A stretch of DNA of 32,876 nt from Porphyromonadaceae bacterium UBA4702 (GTDB taxonomy: Bacteria > Bacteroidota > Bacteroidia > Bacteroidales > Muribaculaceae): assembly GCA_002404675.1 (NCBI GenBank), contig DHKE01000033.1, positions 5,864 to 38,739 on the forward strand. Reading direction: 5' to 3'. The notes under the pieces are model-generated. The model saw nothing but the letters and a program-made list of their open reading frames with translations, searched no databases and was not told the origin of the DNA. How positions within the stretch are numbered: the stretch's first letter is position 1; each line of letters starts with the position of its first letter. Positions 1-7,285 of the stretch are shown here, piece after piece. The position numbers were made by a program, and so were the translations under genes.

Positions 1-180
1 GCGTGCGCCTTTCGATACCTGGAGTATCACAGGCGACTTGGTGTCGGCGGAGGCCTTGATTATGGCCTGGAGCTGCTCCATGTTGTTGAAGTTGAATGCC
101 GGTATGGCATATCCGCCATGTACGGCCTTGGCGAACATCTCGCGGGTGTTGACCAGGCCCAGTTTCTTGTAATCTACCAT
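1..180 (-). CDS. fba: Class II fructose-bisphosphate aldolase, N-terminal 60 residues (cut by window start)
   Basis: The reverse complement reads from an ATG at 180 down to base 1 without a stop, giving 60 residues that begin MVDYKKLGLVNTREMF and continue with GGYAIPAFNFNNMEQLQ and SPVILQVSKGAR. This is the conserved N-terminus of zinc-dependent class II fructose-bisphosphate aldolase, a cytoplasmic glycolytic and gluconeogenic enzyme that splits or joins fructose 1,6-bisphosphate. The metal-binding histidines lie in the part outside the window, so activity cannot be judged here. It is transcribed divergently from nnr. A good -7 box is present on its strand at 233-240. Confidence 0.93.
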   Translation of the reverse strand, partial: MVDYKKLGLVNTREMFAKAVHGGYAIPAFNFNNMEQLQAIIKASADTKSPVILQVSKGAR

Positions 181-232
181 AGTAATTGTGTCTTACGTGA
201 TCTCATTTATCCTCATAACAACAAGGACACGG

Positions 233-240
233 CAAAGTTA
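233..240 (-). promoter_or_regulatory. Bacteroidetes -7 box for the aldolase gene
   Basis: On the minus strand these bases read TAACTTTG, an exact match to the Bacteroidetes -7 consensus TAnnTTTG. The box lies 52 bases upstream of the aldolase ATG. I found no clear TTTG at the usual -33 distance, so it is supported by the -7 box and position only. Confidence 0.55.
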
Positions 241-391
241 GCAATAAATGGCTTATAAGCCGCTCCTTTTTTTATTTTTTTCGCCCCTGTAGCTGCCAGG
301 GCGGCAAAAACTGGTGTCGGGATTGTCTGGCAACGGCATTTTTCATACGGCGGCAGCGTCAGCCGGATTGGGCAGCGTATGCCCGCGGCGA

Positions 392-423
392 TTTGCCAGC
401 TCGCGCAATTTTTCGTATTTTTG
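392..423 (+). promoter_or_regulatory. Promoter of nnr
   Basis: TTTG at 392-395 and TATTTTTG at 416-423 are separated by exactly 20 bases, matching the Bacteroidetes -33/-7 arrangement. Transcription would begin near 430, about 14 bases before the ATG at 444. The TTG at 393, which could be read as an upstream in-frame start, is therefore part of the -33 box rather than a start codon. Confidence 0.7.
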
Positions 424-443
424 CCGAAACAACCGTTTTCGCT

Positions 444-1964
444 ATGAAAATATTCAATTCCGAGAAGCTTCGGGAGATCGACAAGGCGACGTGCGAGGCT
501 CAGCAGATAGATTCTGTCGAGCTGATGGAGCGTGCCGCCTCGGCGGTTTCCTACGAGATAATATCACGCTTCCTGCCAGGGCAGCGCATCGTTGTCGTTG
601 CCGGCCCGGGCAACAACGGAGGCGACGCGCTGGCGGTGGCGCGTATGCTTATAGAGCAGGGTTACCGCAAGGTGGAGGTGTTCCTGTTCAATGTCACCGG
701 CCGGCTTAGCCATGACTGCGAGGTGGAGCGCAAACGCCTCATAGCCATTGATGCGGTGGATTTTACTGAAATCGAGAGGGAGTTCAACCCTCCGTACCTC
801 AGCGAGGACGACGTGGTCATCGATGGGCTGTTCGGTTCGGGGCTGAACAAGCCCTTGCAGGGCGGGTTCCGTGCCGTGGCGCGGCTCATCAACGAGTCGG
901 GGGCGTATGTGGTGTCGATTGACGTGCCGTCGGGGCTGTTCGGCGAGTGGAACGACCATGTTGTGCTGCGTGATGTGGTCCACGCCGACCTGACGCTGAC
1001 GTTCCAGACTCCGCGCCTGTCGTTCTTTTTCGAGGAGAACGAGCAGTGTGTGGGGGAGTGGAAGATACTCGACATAGACCTGGACGAGAACACGATACGC
1101 AAGACACAGGCTGACTTCACGCTTGTCGAGTCCCGCAACGTGCGTCCGCTGCTGCGTCCGCGCCGCAACTTCACGGGCAAGCGCGACTACGGTTCTGCCC
1201 TCATCATGGCGGGAAGCCTGGGCATGATGGGCGCGGCAGTGATGTGCGCACGTGCCACGCTGCGCTGCGGCGCAGGCCTCGCCACTGTCCATTCCGCCCG
1301 CTGCGGCATGCCGGTGCTGCAGACGGCTGTGCCGGAGGCCATGTTTGAGCCGGACAGCAACGAGAACTTCATCGCCGACATGAGCGTGCACCACAACCAT
1401 CAGGTGGTCATGGCCGGGCCGGGGATAGGGACGCGCGAAAAGACCGCCACCGCCCTTGCCGACCTGCTCAAGAAGGTGAAGTCGCCGCTGGTGCTTGACG
1501 CCGATGCGCTGAACTGCATAGCGCAGCATCCGGAGCTGCTTCAGCTGCTGCCGCCGCAGACAGTCATCACGCCTCACCAGGGGGAGTTTGACCGGCTTTT
1601 CGGCGAACAGCAGACGGCGGAGCAACGCCTGAAAAAGGCTATCGAGATGGCGCAGTACTACAATATAATAATAGTGCTAAAGAGCCACCATACGGCGATA
1701 GTGCGTCCCACGGGACGTGTGTATTTCAACTCGTCGGGCAACCCTGGCATGGCGACTGCCGGCGCGGGCGACGTGCTGACGGGCGTCATAGGCGCGTTCA
1801 TCGCGCAGGGCTACCGCCCTGACCTGGCGGCGACCATCGGCGTGTACATCCACGGCCTCGCCGGCGACTTGGCAGCAAGCGAAATAGGGCAGTTCGGGGT
1901 CATCGCGTCCGACATTTCCGACCGCCTCGGCCGCGCCATAAACAAAGTCATTAACTCCAAGTAA
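444..1964 (+). CDS. nnr: Bifunctional NAD(P)H-hydrate epimerase / ADP-dependent NAD(P)H-hydrate dehydratase
   Basis: This 506-residue protein repairs damaged NADHX and NADPHX in the cytoplasm. The N-terminal half (about 1-210) is a YjeF_N epimerase domain with GPGNNGGD at 54-61 and the VIDGLFGSGLNKPL segment that carries the epimerase aspartate. The C-terminal half (about 230-500) is a ribokinase-like dehydratase domain with VVMAGPGIG, VLDADALN and the GAGD motif at 440-443, whose last Asp is the expected catalytic base. The length fits the fused bacterial Nnr. I start at ATG 444 (MKIFNSEKLREID) because the consensus promoter just upstream excludes the TTG at 393. It is the first gene of a run with the DUF4831 gene (25-base gap), xseA and xseB. 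Confidence 0.95.
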   Translation: MKIFNSEKLREIDKATCEAQQIDSVELMERAASAVSYEIISRFLPGQRIVVVAGPGNNGGDALAVARMLIEQGYRKVEVFLFNVTGRLSHDCEVERKRLIAIDAVDFTEIEREFNPPYLSEDDVVIDGLFGSGLNKPLQGGFRAVARLINESGAYVVSIDVPSGLFGEWNDHVVLRDVVHADLTLTFQTPRLSFFFEENEQCVGEWKILDIDLDENTIRKTQADFTLVESRNVRPLLRPRRNFTGKRDYGSALIMAGSLGMMGAAVMCARATLRCGAGLATVHSARCGMPVLQTAVPEAMFEPDSNENFIADMSVHHNHQVVMAGPGIGTREKTATALADLLKKVKSPLVLDADALNCIAQHPELLQLLPPQTVITPHQGEFDRLFGEQQTAEQRLKKAIEMAQYYNIIIVLKSHHTAIVRPTGRVYFNSSGNPGMATAGAGDVLTGVIGAFIAQGYRPDLAATIGVYIHGLAGDLAASEIGQFGVIASDISDRLGRAINKVINSK

Positions 1965-1989
1965 CATATTCCCGAAACACCGATTTCAC

Positions 1990-3087
1990 ATGATAACCGT
2001 AAATAGAATACTCGCTGCCGCCGTTACGCTTTGCTGCACAGCTGCATTGCCGGCTCAGCAGACACAACGCCTCACCGCCGACCGCCACAACGAGTACGGT
2101 CTGGTCTATTCGCTCCCCATAACGTCGCTGTCGGTCAACGTAACTGCCGTCAAGACCGTCGAGCGTGCCGGCAAGTTCCGCCAGTATGCCGCCAAATGCC
2201 TCGGCATAGACAATGTGGTGGCTGAAGACCGCACGCGCTGGGAGATAACCGGCGTGTCGGTGACGCCCTTCGGCGTGGCTTACGATGACAACCAGTATCT
2301 GATGCAGCTCAAGCCCGGCGCGTCCACGTTCATTTCGGTGGACGACAATGGGATGCTGCTCGCCATAAACACTGACGCTGACGCGCCGGATGCCCCGGAG
2401 ACGGGGACGACTGTGGTCTCCTCGACGCAGCAGGTGAACGATGCCGACGAGTACCTGCAGTATGTCAACGAGGATTTCCTCGCCTCGCAGTCGTCGCTGA
2501 AACAGGCGCAGATGCTTGCTGAGAGCATCATGGAGGTGCGTGACGCGAAAATCGCCCTCACACGCGGCACGGCGGACAATATGCCGACCGACGGCAAGCA
2601 GCTCGAGCTGATGCTCGCCTCGCTGCGCCGCCAGGAGGAGTCGATGACGCGCGTGTTCATCGGCGATGTTTACACGGAGCAGATCAACGCCTCGTTTACG
2701 TTCACCCCCGGCGAGGACGGCCGCACGGTGCTGACACGGGTGAGTGACTACGACGGGTTTACCGATGCCGACGACTATGCCGGCGAGCCGCTGTACATAT
2801 CTGTCAAGGTGACTGACAAAGCGGAGCTCCCCGTCGACGAGAAGGGTGAGGTGAAGAAGCTGCCTCGCGACGCGGTGATGTATACTATCCCCGGACGCGC
2901 GCAGGTGTCGCTCACCTGGCGCGGCAAGACCATCTGGTCGGGCGAGTTTGACATGGCGCAGTACGGCGTGCAGTTCGGCCTCAACCCCTCGCTGTTCACC
3001 GACCGCAAGAAACCCTCATATGTCATTTTTGACACCGCAACCGGCGGCGTGCGCAAAATCGGGCAGGTGTCCGACCTGGGCCAATGA
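1990..3087 (+). CDS. DUF4831 family exported protein
   Basis: A 365-residue protein with an N-terminal signal peptide (about 1-22, ending ALPAQQ), so probably periplasmic or surface-exposed. The body matches what I recall of the Bacteroidetes DUF4831 family: an opening block with LVYSLPITSLSVNV, a segment about cobalamin-free tails of the type VDDNGMLLAINTDA, and a C-terminal part ending in a YVIFDTATGGVRKI stretch. No catalytic motif is visible and the family has no established function. The stop codon overlaps the start of xseA by four bases (ATGA at 3084-3087), which implies translational coupling, but a direct functional link with exonuclease VII is not evident. Confidence 0.82.
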   Translation: MITVNRILAAAVTLCCTAALPAQQTQRLTADRHNEYGLVYSLPITSLSVNVTAVKTVERAGKFRQYAAKCLGIDNVVAEDRTRWEITGVSVTPFGVAYDDNQYLMQLKPGASTFISVDDNGMLLAINTDADAPDAPETGTTVVSSTQQVNDADEYLQYVNEDFLASQSSLKQAQMLAESIMEVRDAKIALTRGTADNMPTDGKQLELMLASLRRQEESMTRVFIGDVYTEQINASFTFTPGEDGRTVLTRVSDYDGFTDADDYAGEPLYISVKVTDKAELPVDEKGEVKKLPRDAVMYTIPGRAQVSLTWRGKTIWSGEFDMAQYGVQFGLNPSLFTDRKKPSYVIFDTATGGVRKIGQVSDLGQ

Positions 3088-4499
3088 CAGGCATTTCGTT
3101 TGACGGCATGCAGCAGCCCTCTGCGCTGACGCTGCGGCAGCTCACCGGCTATGTTGGCAACGTGCTGCGCATGTCGCGGCAGCTGCAGCAGGTGTGGGTG
3201 GTCGCCGAGATGAGCGACGTGCGCACTTCGGGCGGCCATTGCTACATGGAGCTGGTGGAGAAGAACGAGGAGGGGCAGACTGTGGCGAAAATACGCGCCA
3301 ACATCTGGAGCTCGACCTATGTCGGCCTTGCCGCGAAATTCCGCAATGCCACGGGACATAACATCGCCGCCGGCATGAAGGTGATGGTATGCGGCAGCAT
3401 CACGTACCATAGTATATACGGCCTGTCGTTCAACATCACCGACATTGACCCGGCGTATACCCTCGGCGACATGGAGCGCATACGTCGCGAGATACTCGAG
3501 CAGCTGGCGCGTGAGAACATCGCGGAGGCCAACAAGCAGCGTGTGCTGCCGATGAACCCGCAGCGCATCGCCGTCATCTCTGCCGCCGGCGCTGCCGGCT
3601 ACGGCGACTTCTGCAACCAGCTTCACGCCAACAATGCCGGTTTTGTCTTCTACACCCATCTGTTCGGCGCAATAATGCAAGGGGAGCGCACGGCGCAGTC
3701 CGTGATGGCAGCCCTCGAGCAGGTGGAAATGTCCATAGACCTGTGGGATTGCGTGGTGATAATACGCGGCGGCGGCGCAACGACCGACTTGAACGGGTTT
3801 GACAACCTCGACTTGGCGCGTCGCGTGGCGCAGTTCCCGTTGCCCGTAGTAGTCGGCATCGGGCATGAGCGCGACATGACCGTCCTCGACTACATAGCGC
3901 ACACGCGCTGCAAGACCCCCACGGCAGTTGCGGAGTTTCTCGTCGAGACGCTCCGCAACGCCGCGTCTACGGTGAGCGGCCATGTGCAGAATATAATAAG
4001 GTATTGCACGGAGCGCGTGCATGGCGAGCAGCGGCGCCTCTCGGCAGCCGCCTCGATGATACCGACCATAGCGACTGCGTGTGTGTCGCAAGCACGCACT
4101 CGCCTTCAGGCTGCTGCCTCGCTGCTGCCGGTGTCGGCCACTGCCCGCATCTCTGCCGCCCGCAGCCGTCTCTCGACAATACTCGCAGCCGCCGGCAATG
4201 CCGCGACCACCAAGATTGCAATGCAGCGCACGCGCCTGGATGCAGTCCCTGACCAGCTCACTCGGGCTGCACAGACGGCGTTGGCGCGGCAGTCTGACCG
4301 TCTGTTGCGCCTTGGCAGCCTCATCGGCGTGCTAGATCCGCGGGCCACGCTGCGTCGCGGCTATTCCATAACGCGCATCGGCGGCAAAGCCGTCACCTCG
4401 GCTGCCGGCATCACCCCCGGCGCAGTAGTCACCACTGTCCTCGCGGAGGGGACGGTGACATCAACCGTAAACGAAACATCTCAAAACGAACAGATATGA
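3084..4499 (+). CDS. xseA: Exodeoxyribonuclease VII large subunit
   Basis: This 471-residue protein is the catalytic subunit of exonuclease VII, which degrades single-stranded DNA in both directions. An N-terminal OB-fold (about 12-110) contains WVVAEMSDVRTSGGHCYMEL. The central catalytic region has IAVISAAGAAGYGDF, then IIRGGGATTDLNGFDN, then VVGIGHERDMTVLDYIAH followed by KTPTAVAEFLV, the usual family landmarks. A long alanine/arginine-rich helical region follows (about 300-410), consistent with the coiled arm that binds XseB, and the C-terminus has LRRGYSIT. It starts inside the DUF4831 stop and its own stop overlaps the xseB start (ATGA at 4496-4499), the classic coupled arrangement for fixed subunit supply. 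Confidence 0.96.
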   Translation: MTGISFDGMQQPSALTLRQLTGYVGNVLRMSRQLQQVWVVAEMSDVRTSGGHCYMELVEKNEEGQTVAKIRANIWSSTYVGLAAKFRNATGHNIAAGMKVMVCGSITYHSIYGLSFNITDIDPAYTLGDMERIRREILEQLARENIAEANKQRVLPMNPQRIAVISAAGAAGYGDFCNQLHANNAGFVFYTHLFGAIMQGERTAQSVMAALEQVEMSIDLWDCVVIIRGGGATTDLNGFDNLDLARRVAQFPLPVVVGIGHERDMTVLDYIAHTRCKTPTAVAEFLVETLRNAASTVSGHVQNIIRYCTERVHGEQRRLSAAASMIPTIATACVSQARTRLQAAASLLPVSATARISAARSRLSTILAAAGNAATTKIAMQRTRLDAVPDQLTRAAQTALARQSDRLLRLGSLIGVLDPRATLRRGYSITRIGGKAVTSAAGITPGAVVTTVLAEGTVTSTVNETSQNEQI

Positions 4500-4699
4500 A
4501 TCCCGAAGACAAGCAACTGACATACAACCAAGCCGTGGCGCAGCTCGAAGCGATAGTCGCCCGGATGCAGAGCGACGACTGCGACATCGACAAGCTGTCG
4601 GCATACACGCGCCGCGCCCTCGAACTGCTGCGCCTGTGCAAGGAGAAACTCACGACCACCGATGAGGAGATCAAGAAGTGCCTCGAGGAACTGCAATGA
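4496..4699 (+). CDS. xseB: Exodeoxyribonuclease VII small subunit
   Basis: A 67-residue helical protein with the XseB pattern LTYNQAVAQLEAIVARMQ, then DIDKLSAYTRRALELL, then CKEKLTTTDEEIKKCLEEL. The small subunit binds the helical arm of XseA and is needed for nuclease activity. The size is typical of the family. The ATG overlaps the xseA stop by four bases. A weak hairpin (GTTTTG 4704-4709 with CAAAAC 4715-4720) follows directly, but it lacks a T run. Confidence 0.95.
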   Translation: MNPEDKQLTYNQAVAQLEAIVARMQSDDCDIDKLSAYTRRALELLRLCKEKLTTTDEEIKKCLEELQ

Positions 4700-4826
4700 C
4701 CCGGTTTTGACCCCCAAAACGCGGATTACCGACCTGAAACAGTTAAATTGTTGGGTTAAAATTCAGGGTTGAGTGTTAAAAGTGAACGGTCGGGCGATTT
4801 TGGACGAAAAAAATGGGGTCAAGCTA

Positions 4827-4857
4827 TTGCGGCGCGGAGTTTTAAGCACTAACTTTG
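4827..4857 (+). promoter_or_regulatory. Promoter of the small lipoprotein gene
   Basis: TTG at 4827-4829 and TAACTTTG at 4850-4857 are 20 bases apart, fitting the Bacteroidetes promoter. The start site should fall near 4864, leaving a leader of about 43 bases before the ATG at 4907. Confidence 0.7.
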
Positions 4858-4906
4858 CAGCGTTTTTGATAGCAAACATGTTTTATTATTTTAATCATCA
4901 ATCAAA

Positions 4907-5128
4907 ATGAAGAAAGTAGCATTATCACTCGCTGTTATTGCAACACTCGCTCTCGTGTCTTGCAACAACAAGGCAAAGAACGCTGACACTGACACAGCTA
5001 AGGACACTGTCGAAATGACTGAGCCGACTATGTCTGACACTGACACAACCAAGGACACAACCAAGGACACTGCAACAGTGAAGGCTGAGACTCCCGCAGA
5101 GACAACTGCTGAGACTCCCGCAAAATAA
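4907..5128 (+). CDS. Small Asp/Thr/Lys/Ala-rich lipoprotein
   Basis: A 73-residue predicted lipoprotein. The signal peptide MKKVALSLAVIATLALVSC ends in the lipobox LVSC with Cys19 as the lipidated residue. The mature part of about 55 residues is low-complexity, built mainly of Asp, Thr, Lys, Ala and Glu with short repeats (DTDT, TKDTTKDT, AETPAETTAETPA), and should be unstructured. It looks like a flexible surface or periplasmic tether, but no family is recognisable. It is a self-contained unit with its own promoter (4827-4857) and a strong terminator (5150-5185). Confidence 0.82.
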   Translation: MKKVALSLAVIATLALVSCNNKAKNADTDTAKDTVEMTEPTMSDTDTTKDTTKDTATVKAETPAETTAETPAK

Positions 5129-5149
5129 TAGCGAGCAATCAGAAAGAAC

Positions 5150-5185
5150 AATCGGTGTATTCCCCAACCGGGGTTTACACCGATT
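5150..5185 (+). terminator. Terminator after the small lipoprotein gene
   Basis: AATCGGTGTA (5150-5159) and CCCC (5162-5165) pair with GGGG (5170-5173) and TACACCGATT (5176-5185) around an AACC loop, with two T-T mismatches inside the stem. The hairpin lies 21 bases after the lipoprotein stop. The following T run is short (TTTCC), so it is called on stem strength and position. Confidence 0.7.
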
Positions 5186-5238
5186 TCCGTATAATCACGG
5201 CAAGCAGGGACACGACATGGCCGCACATCCCCGACATA

Positions 5239-5331
5239 GTAGGGACACGGAGTGCCGTGTCCGAAGGGCGACGAACACATTTGGTTGATTTGTAATGACT
5301 TGGTTGTGGACACGGCACGCCGTGTCCCTAC
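5239..5331. repeat. 93-bp double-palindrome intergenic repeat, copy A
   Basis: The element begins GTAGGGACACGGAGTGCC and ends GGCACGCCGTGTCCCTAC. The two ends are inverted copies of each other, and each end is itself nearly palindromic (GGACACGGC / GCCGTGTCC). The middle contains TTGATTTGTAATGACTTG, shared with the other copies. It lies between the lipoprotein terminator and the PAS gene. A further degraded piece (GCAGGGACACGAC) precedes it near 5204. Confidence 0.85.
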
Positions 5332-5410
5332 ACTGACAACGTAATCATACGCGGTCTGCTCATTTTGCCGCAAAACCGCCGTTGCACCGCTTGACTAAAA
5401 CGAGACTGAC

Positions 5411-5758
5411 ATGACAGAGATACCCGAAGACCTGCTCCACTGGGCAGACGAAATAGACGCGGCCGTCACTATCTGTGACGTTGACGCCAAAATACTCTAC
5501 ATGAACGACCGCTCGCGACAGACTTTCGCCCGTCACGGCGACATCATCGGCCACGACCTGATGCAGTACCACCCGCAGCGGGCGCAGGAGCAGATACGCC
5601 ACATGCTCGCCACCGGCGAGACCAACGCCTATACCATAGAGAAGAACGGGCTGCACAAGCTCATCTTCCAGACACCATGGCGGCGCGACGGCAAGATTGC
5701 CGGCCTCGTCGAGCTGTCGATGGTAATCCCGGCGGAGATGCCGCATTACATACGCTGA
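5411..5758 (+). CDS. Solo PAS-domain protein
   Basis: A 115-residue protein that consists almost entirely of one PAS domain. The core reads AVTICDVDAKILYMNDRSRQ, then a GDIIGHDLMQYHP segment, AYTIEKNGLHKLIFQTPW and the final strand GKIAGLVELSM. No kinase, cyclase or DNA-binding domain is attached and there is no signal peptide, so it should act in the cytoplasm as a ligand or redox sensor, or as a partner for another protein; the ligand is unknown. The next gene begins 17 bases after its stop, suggesting co-transcription. I saw no convincing promoter between repeat copy A and the ATG. Confidence 0.85.
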   Translation: MTEIPEDLLHWADEIDAAVTICDVDAKILYMNDRSRQTFARHGDIIGHDLMQYHPQRAQEQIRHMLATGETNAYTIEKNGLHKLIFQTPWRRDGKIAGLVELSMVIPAEMPHYIR

Positions 5759-5775
5759 CGCATAACGACACACAC

Positions 5776-6135
5776 ATGAAAAGACGTCTCCTCATATTCT
5801 GCACGCTGCTCCTTTCGCTCATCGGGCCTGCGGCGGCGCAGAGCGACTATTACGCACGCAAGGCACAGGGCTACCAGCGCGAAGCGGAGTATTACCAGAA
5901 GAAGGCTGACGGCTACCGCCGCGAAGCCGAATATTATCTGCGCAAGGCCGAGGGCTACCAGCGTGAGGCGGCATATTACACGCGCAAGGGCGACACTGAC
6001 CGCGCCAAGACCAACAACCGCTGGGCCAGCGACGCGATGGACCGCTACAAGACGCAGATGCGTTGGGCCTCCGAGGCAAACGACAAGGCCGCCATGTACC
6101 TGCGCTGGGCTGCCGACACCCTGAAAAAGCAGTAG
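5776..6135 (+). CDS. Short exported Tyr/Lys/Arg/Ala repeat protein
   Basis: A 119-residue protein with a signal peptide (about 1-22, ending PAAAQS) followed by three clear 14-residue repeats and a fading fourth, starting at Tyr25. The repeat units are YYARKAQGYQREAE, YYQKKADGYRREAE and YYLRKAEGYQREAA, then YYTRKGDTDRAKTN. The heptad-like spacing and high Ala/Glu/Lys/Arg content predict a continuous alpha-helix or coiled coil in the periplasm. The remainder (about 80-119) continues as Ala/Trp-rich helix. I chose ATG 5776 because it begins the signal peptide; an upstream in-frame extension to 5677 only overlaps the PAS gene. No family or function is recognised. Confidence 0.75.
   Translation: MKRRLLIFCTLLLSLIGPAAAQSDYYARKAQGYQREAEYYQKKADGYRREAEYYLRKAEGYQREAAYYTRKGDTDRAKTNNRWASDAMDRYKTQMRWASEANDKAAMYLRWAADTLKKQ
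5848..6015 (+). repeat. 42-bp in-frame tandem repeat within the Tyr/Lys repeat gene
   Basis: Four 42-base units encode the 14-residue repeats of the exported helical protein. The first three are well conserved (Y-Y-x-[RK]-K-A-x-G-Y-[QR]-R-E-A-[EA]) and the fourth is degenerate. Such in-frame repeats can change copy number. Confidence 0.75.
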
Positions 6136-6163
6136 TCCGCCCGCTATGGGGGCAGGTCAAATC

Positions 6164-6209
6164 AGAGTTCTCGGAGTTCTCGGAGTTCTCAGAACTATCG
6201 GAGAACTCC
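6164..6209 (+). repeat. 9-bp tandem repeat forming a hairpin
   Basis: The unit GAGTTCTCG is repeated about three times in a row. The last copy (GGAGTTCTC, 6182-6190) pairs perfectly with GAGAACTCC (6201-6209) across a 10-base loop. It follows the stop at 6135 and precedes the promoter at 6222-6253, so it may serve as a terminator, although no T run follows. Confidence 0.55.
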
Positions 6210-6221
6210 GGGCAGGTGTGA

Positions 6222-6253
6222 TTTTGATTTTAGGGGGATTGTGACTAAATTTG
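6222..6253 (+). promoter_or_regulatory. Promoter of the coiled-coil membrane protein gene
   Basis: TTTTG at 6222-6226 and TAAATTTG at 6246-6253 are 19 bases apart, an exact Bacteroidetes-type pair. Transcription would start near 6260, about 20 bases before ATG 6281. The -7 box covers the TTG at 6251, so that codon cannot be the start. Confidence 0.72.
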
Positions 6254-6280
6254 CAGTCTGAACATCAATATTACCGCTAT

Positions 6281-7213
6281 ATGAACCGCAAGCAGAAAAT
6301 CGTGTTCTTTTCCGGCCTGGGCGTGGCCGTCGCCCTCATTGTGCTTATCATCGTGCTGTTGGTCAATGACCGTGGCGCGTCAAAGTCTGGCGACGAGGAC
6401 TCGCTGATGGACAAATCAGAGCAGGTGGACTCGTTGCAGAACGCTTACGACGAGCTGGAACTGGTCAATGAGTACCGGGAGCTCGAGGCTGACTTTTCGC
6501 AGTATGAGGGGCAGCAGAAGTACCTTAAGAACGACACGCTGGTGCGCCAGTACAATGACGCGAAGAAGCGCGTGGAGTCGCTGCTCAAAGAGCTGAAGAG
6601 CGAGAAGCGTAGCAATCAGGAGAACCGCGAGAAAATCAAGCAGCTGCAGGCGGAAATAGCGACGCTGAAGGACATAGTGCGCCATTACCTCGAGGAGATA
6701 AAGCGCCTTGGCGAGGAGAACGAGGGGCTGAAGCAGGAGATAGAGCAGGTGTCGGCCCGCAATCAGGAACTCAGCTCGCAGGTGACTGCCGCCAACGCGA
6801 GCAACGAGCGGCTGGCGCAGACTGTCAGCGTTGCCAAGAAGCTGAACATCACCGGATTGTCGCTGACTGCATACAATAAGAACGGCAAAAAGGAGAAGAA
6901 AATCAAGAAGGCCAAGCAGCTGGGCGTGAGCTTCACCGTGGCTCCTAACAACACGGCCGCTCCCGGCAAGAAGACATTCTATGTGCGTGTGCAGTCGCCC
7001 GAGGGCAGCCTCGTGGGCAGCGGGCCGTCATTCACGATAGACGGCGCGCAGGTGCAGAGTTCGGGAGCCAGACAGTCGGAGTATGACAACGGCGAGCTGA
7101 AAGTGACGGTATACGTCAATGTCACGTCATCGCTGACCCCCGGCAGCTACACCGTGGAGGCGTTCTGCGACGGCAACCGTCTCGGCTCGACGCACGTCAC
7201 GATGAAGAATTGA
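6281..7213 (+). CDS. Membrane-anchored coiled-coil protein with C-terminal beta domain
   Basis: A 310-residue protein. A short basic N-terminus (MNRKQK) is followed by one hydrophobic segment (about 8-28, VFFSGLGVAVALIVLIIVLL), then a long charged coiled coil (about 45-195) rich in Glu, Lys, Gln and Leu. The C-terminal region (about 196-310) looks like a small beta-sandwich, with VSFTVAPNN, TFYVRVQSPEG and PGSYTVEAFCDG. The likely topology is one inner-membrane anchor with coil and beta domain in the periplasm. I do not recognise a named family. The start at 6281 is fixed by the promoter box that overlaps the upstream TTG at 6251. The gene converges with murF-alr across repeat copy B. Confidence 0.85.
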   Translation: MNRKQKIVFFSGLGVAVALIVLIIVLLVNDRGASKSGDEDSLMDKSEQVDSLQNAYDELELVNEYRELEADFSQYEGQQKYLKNDTLVRQYNDAKKRVESLLKELKSEKRSNQENREKIKQLQAEIATLKDIVRHYLEEIKRLGEENEGLKQEIEQVSARNQELSSQVTAANASNERLAQTVSVAKKLNITGLSLTAYNKNGKKEKKIKKAKQLGVSFTVAPNNTAAPGKKTFYVRVQSPEGSLVGSGPSFTIDGAQVQSSGARQSEYDNGELKVTVYVNVTSSLTPGSYTVEAFCDGNRLGSTHVTMKN

Positions 7214-7216
7214 TTA

Positions 7217-7270
7217 ATTGTTTGATTTGCAATGATTTGATTGTAGGGATGCGGCACGCTGTGTCCCTGC
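7217..7270. repeat. Intergenic palindromic repeat, copy B (half element)
   Basis: Starting TTAATTGTTTGATTTGCA and ending CTGTGTCCCTGC, this is homologous to the middle and right arm of the 93-bp repeat, with the left arm missing. The bases after it (CACTGACAGCACAATC) also resemble those after copy A. It fills the 72-base gap between the convergent coiled-coil gene and murF-alr and may work as a two-way terminator. Confidence 0.7.
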
Positions 7271-7285
7271 ACTGACAGCACAATC

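Noticed and set aside
221..233. GGACACGGC near the aldolase gene as another repeat copy
   Set aside because: Only nine bases match the repeat arm, and neither the palindrome nor the middle section is present.
393..443. TTG-initiated N-terminal extension of nnr
   Set aside because: The TTG is part of the -33 box and the -7 box follows at 416-423, so this stretch lies upstream of transcription.
564..1625. Long minus-strand open frame of 353 codons inside nnr
   Set aside because: It is antisense to a gene with clear conserved motifs, has an Arg/His-rich composition, and reflects the G+C-biased third positions of nnr.
2775..4091. Long minus-strand open frame of 438 codons across the DUF4831 gene and xseA
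   Set aside because: It covers two well-supported plus-strand genes and has no recognisable domain; it is a codon-bias shadow.
6251..6280. TTG-initiated extension of the coiled-coil protein
   Set aside because: The codon lies inside the -7 box TAAATTTG; the ATG at 6281 follows at a normal leader distance.
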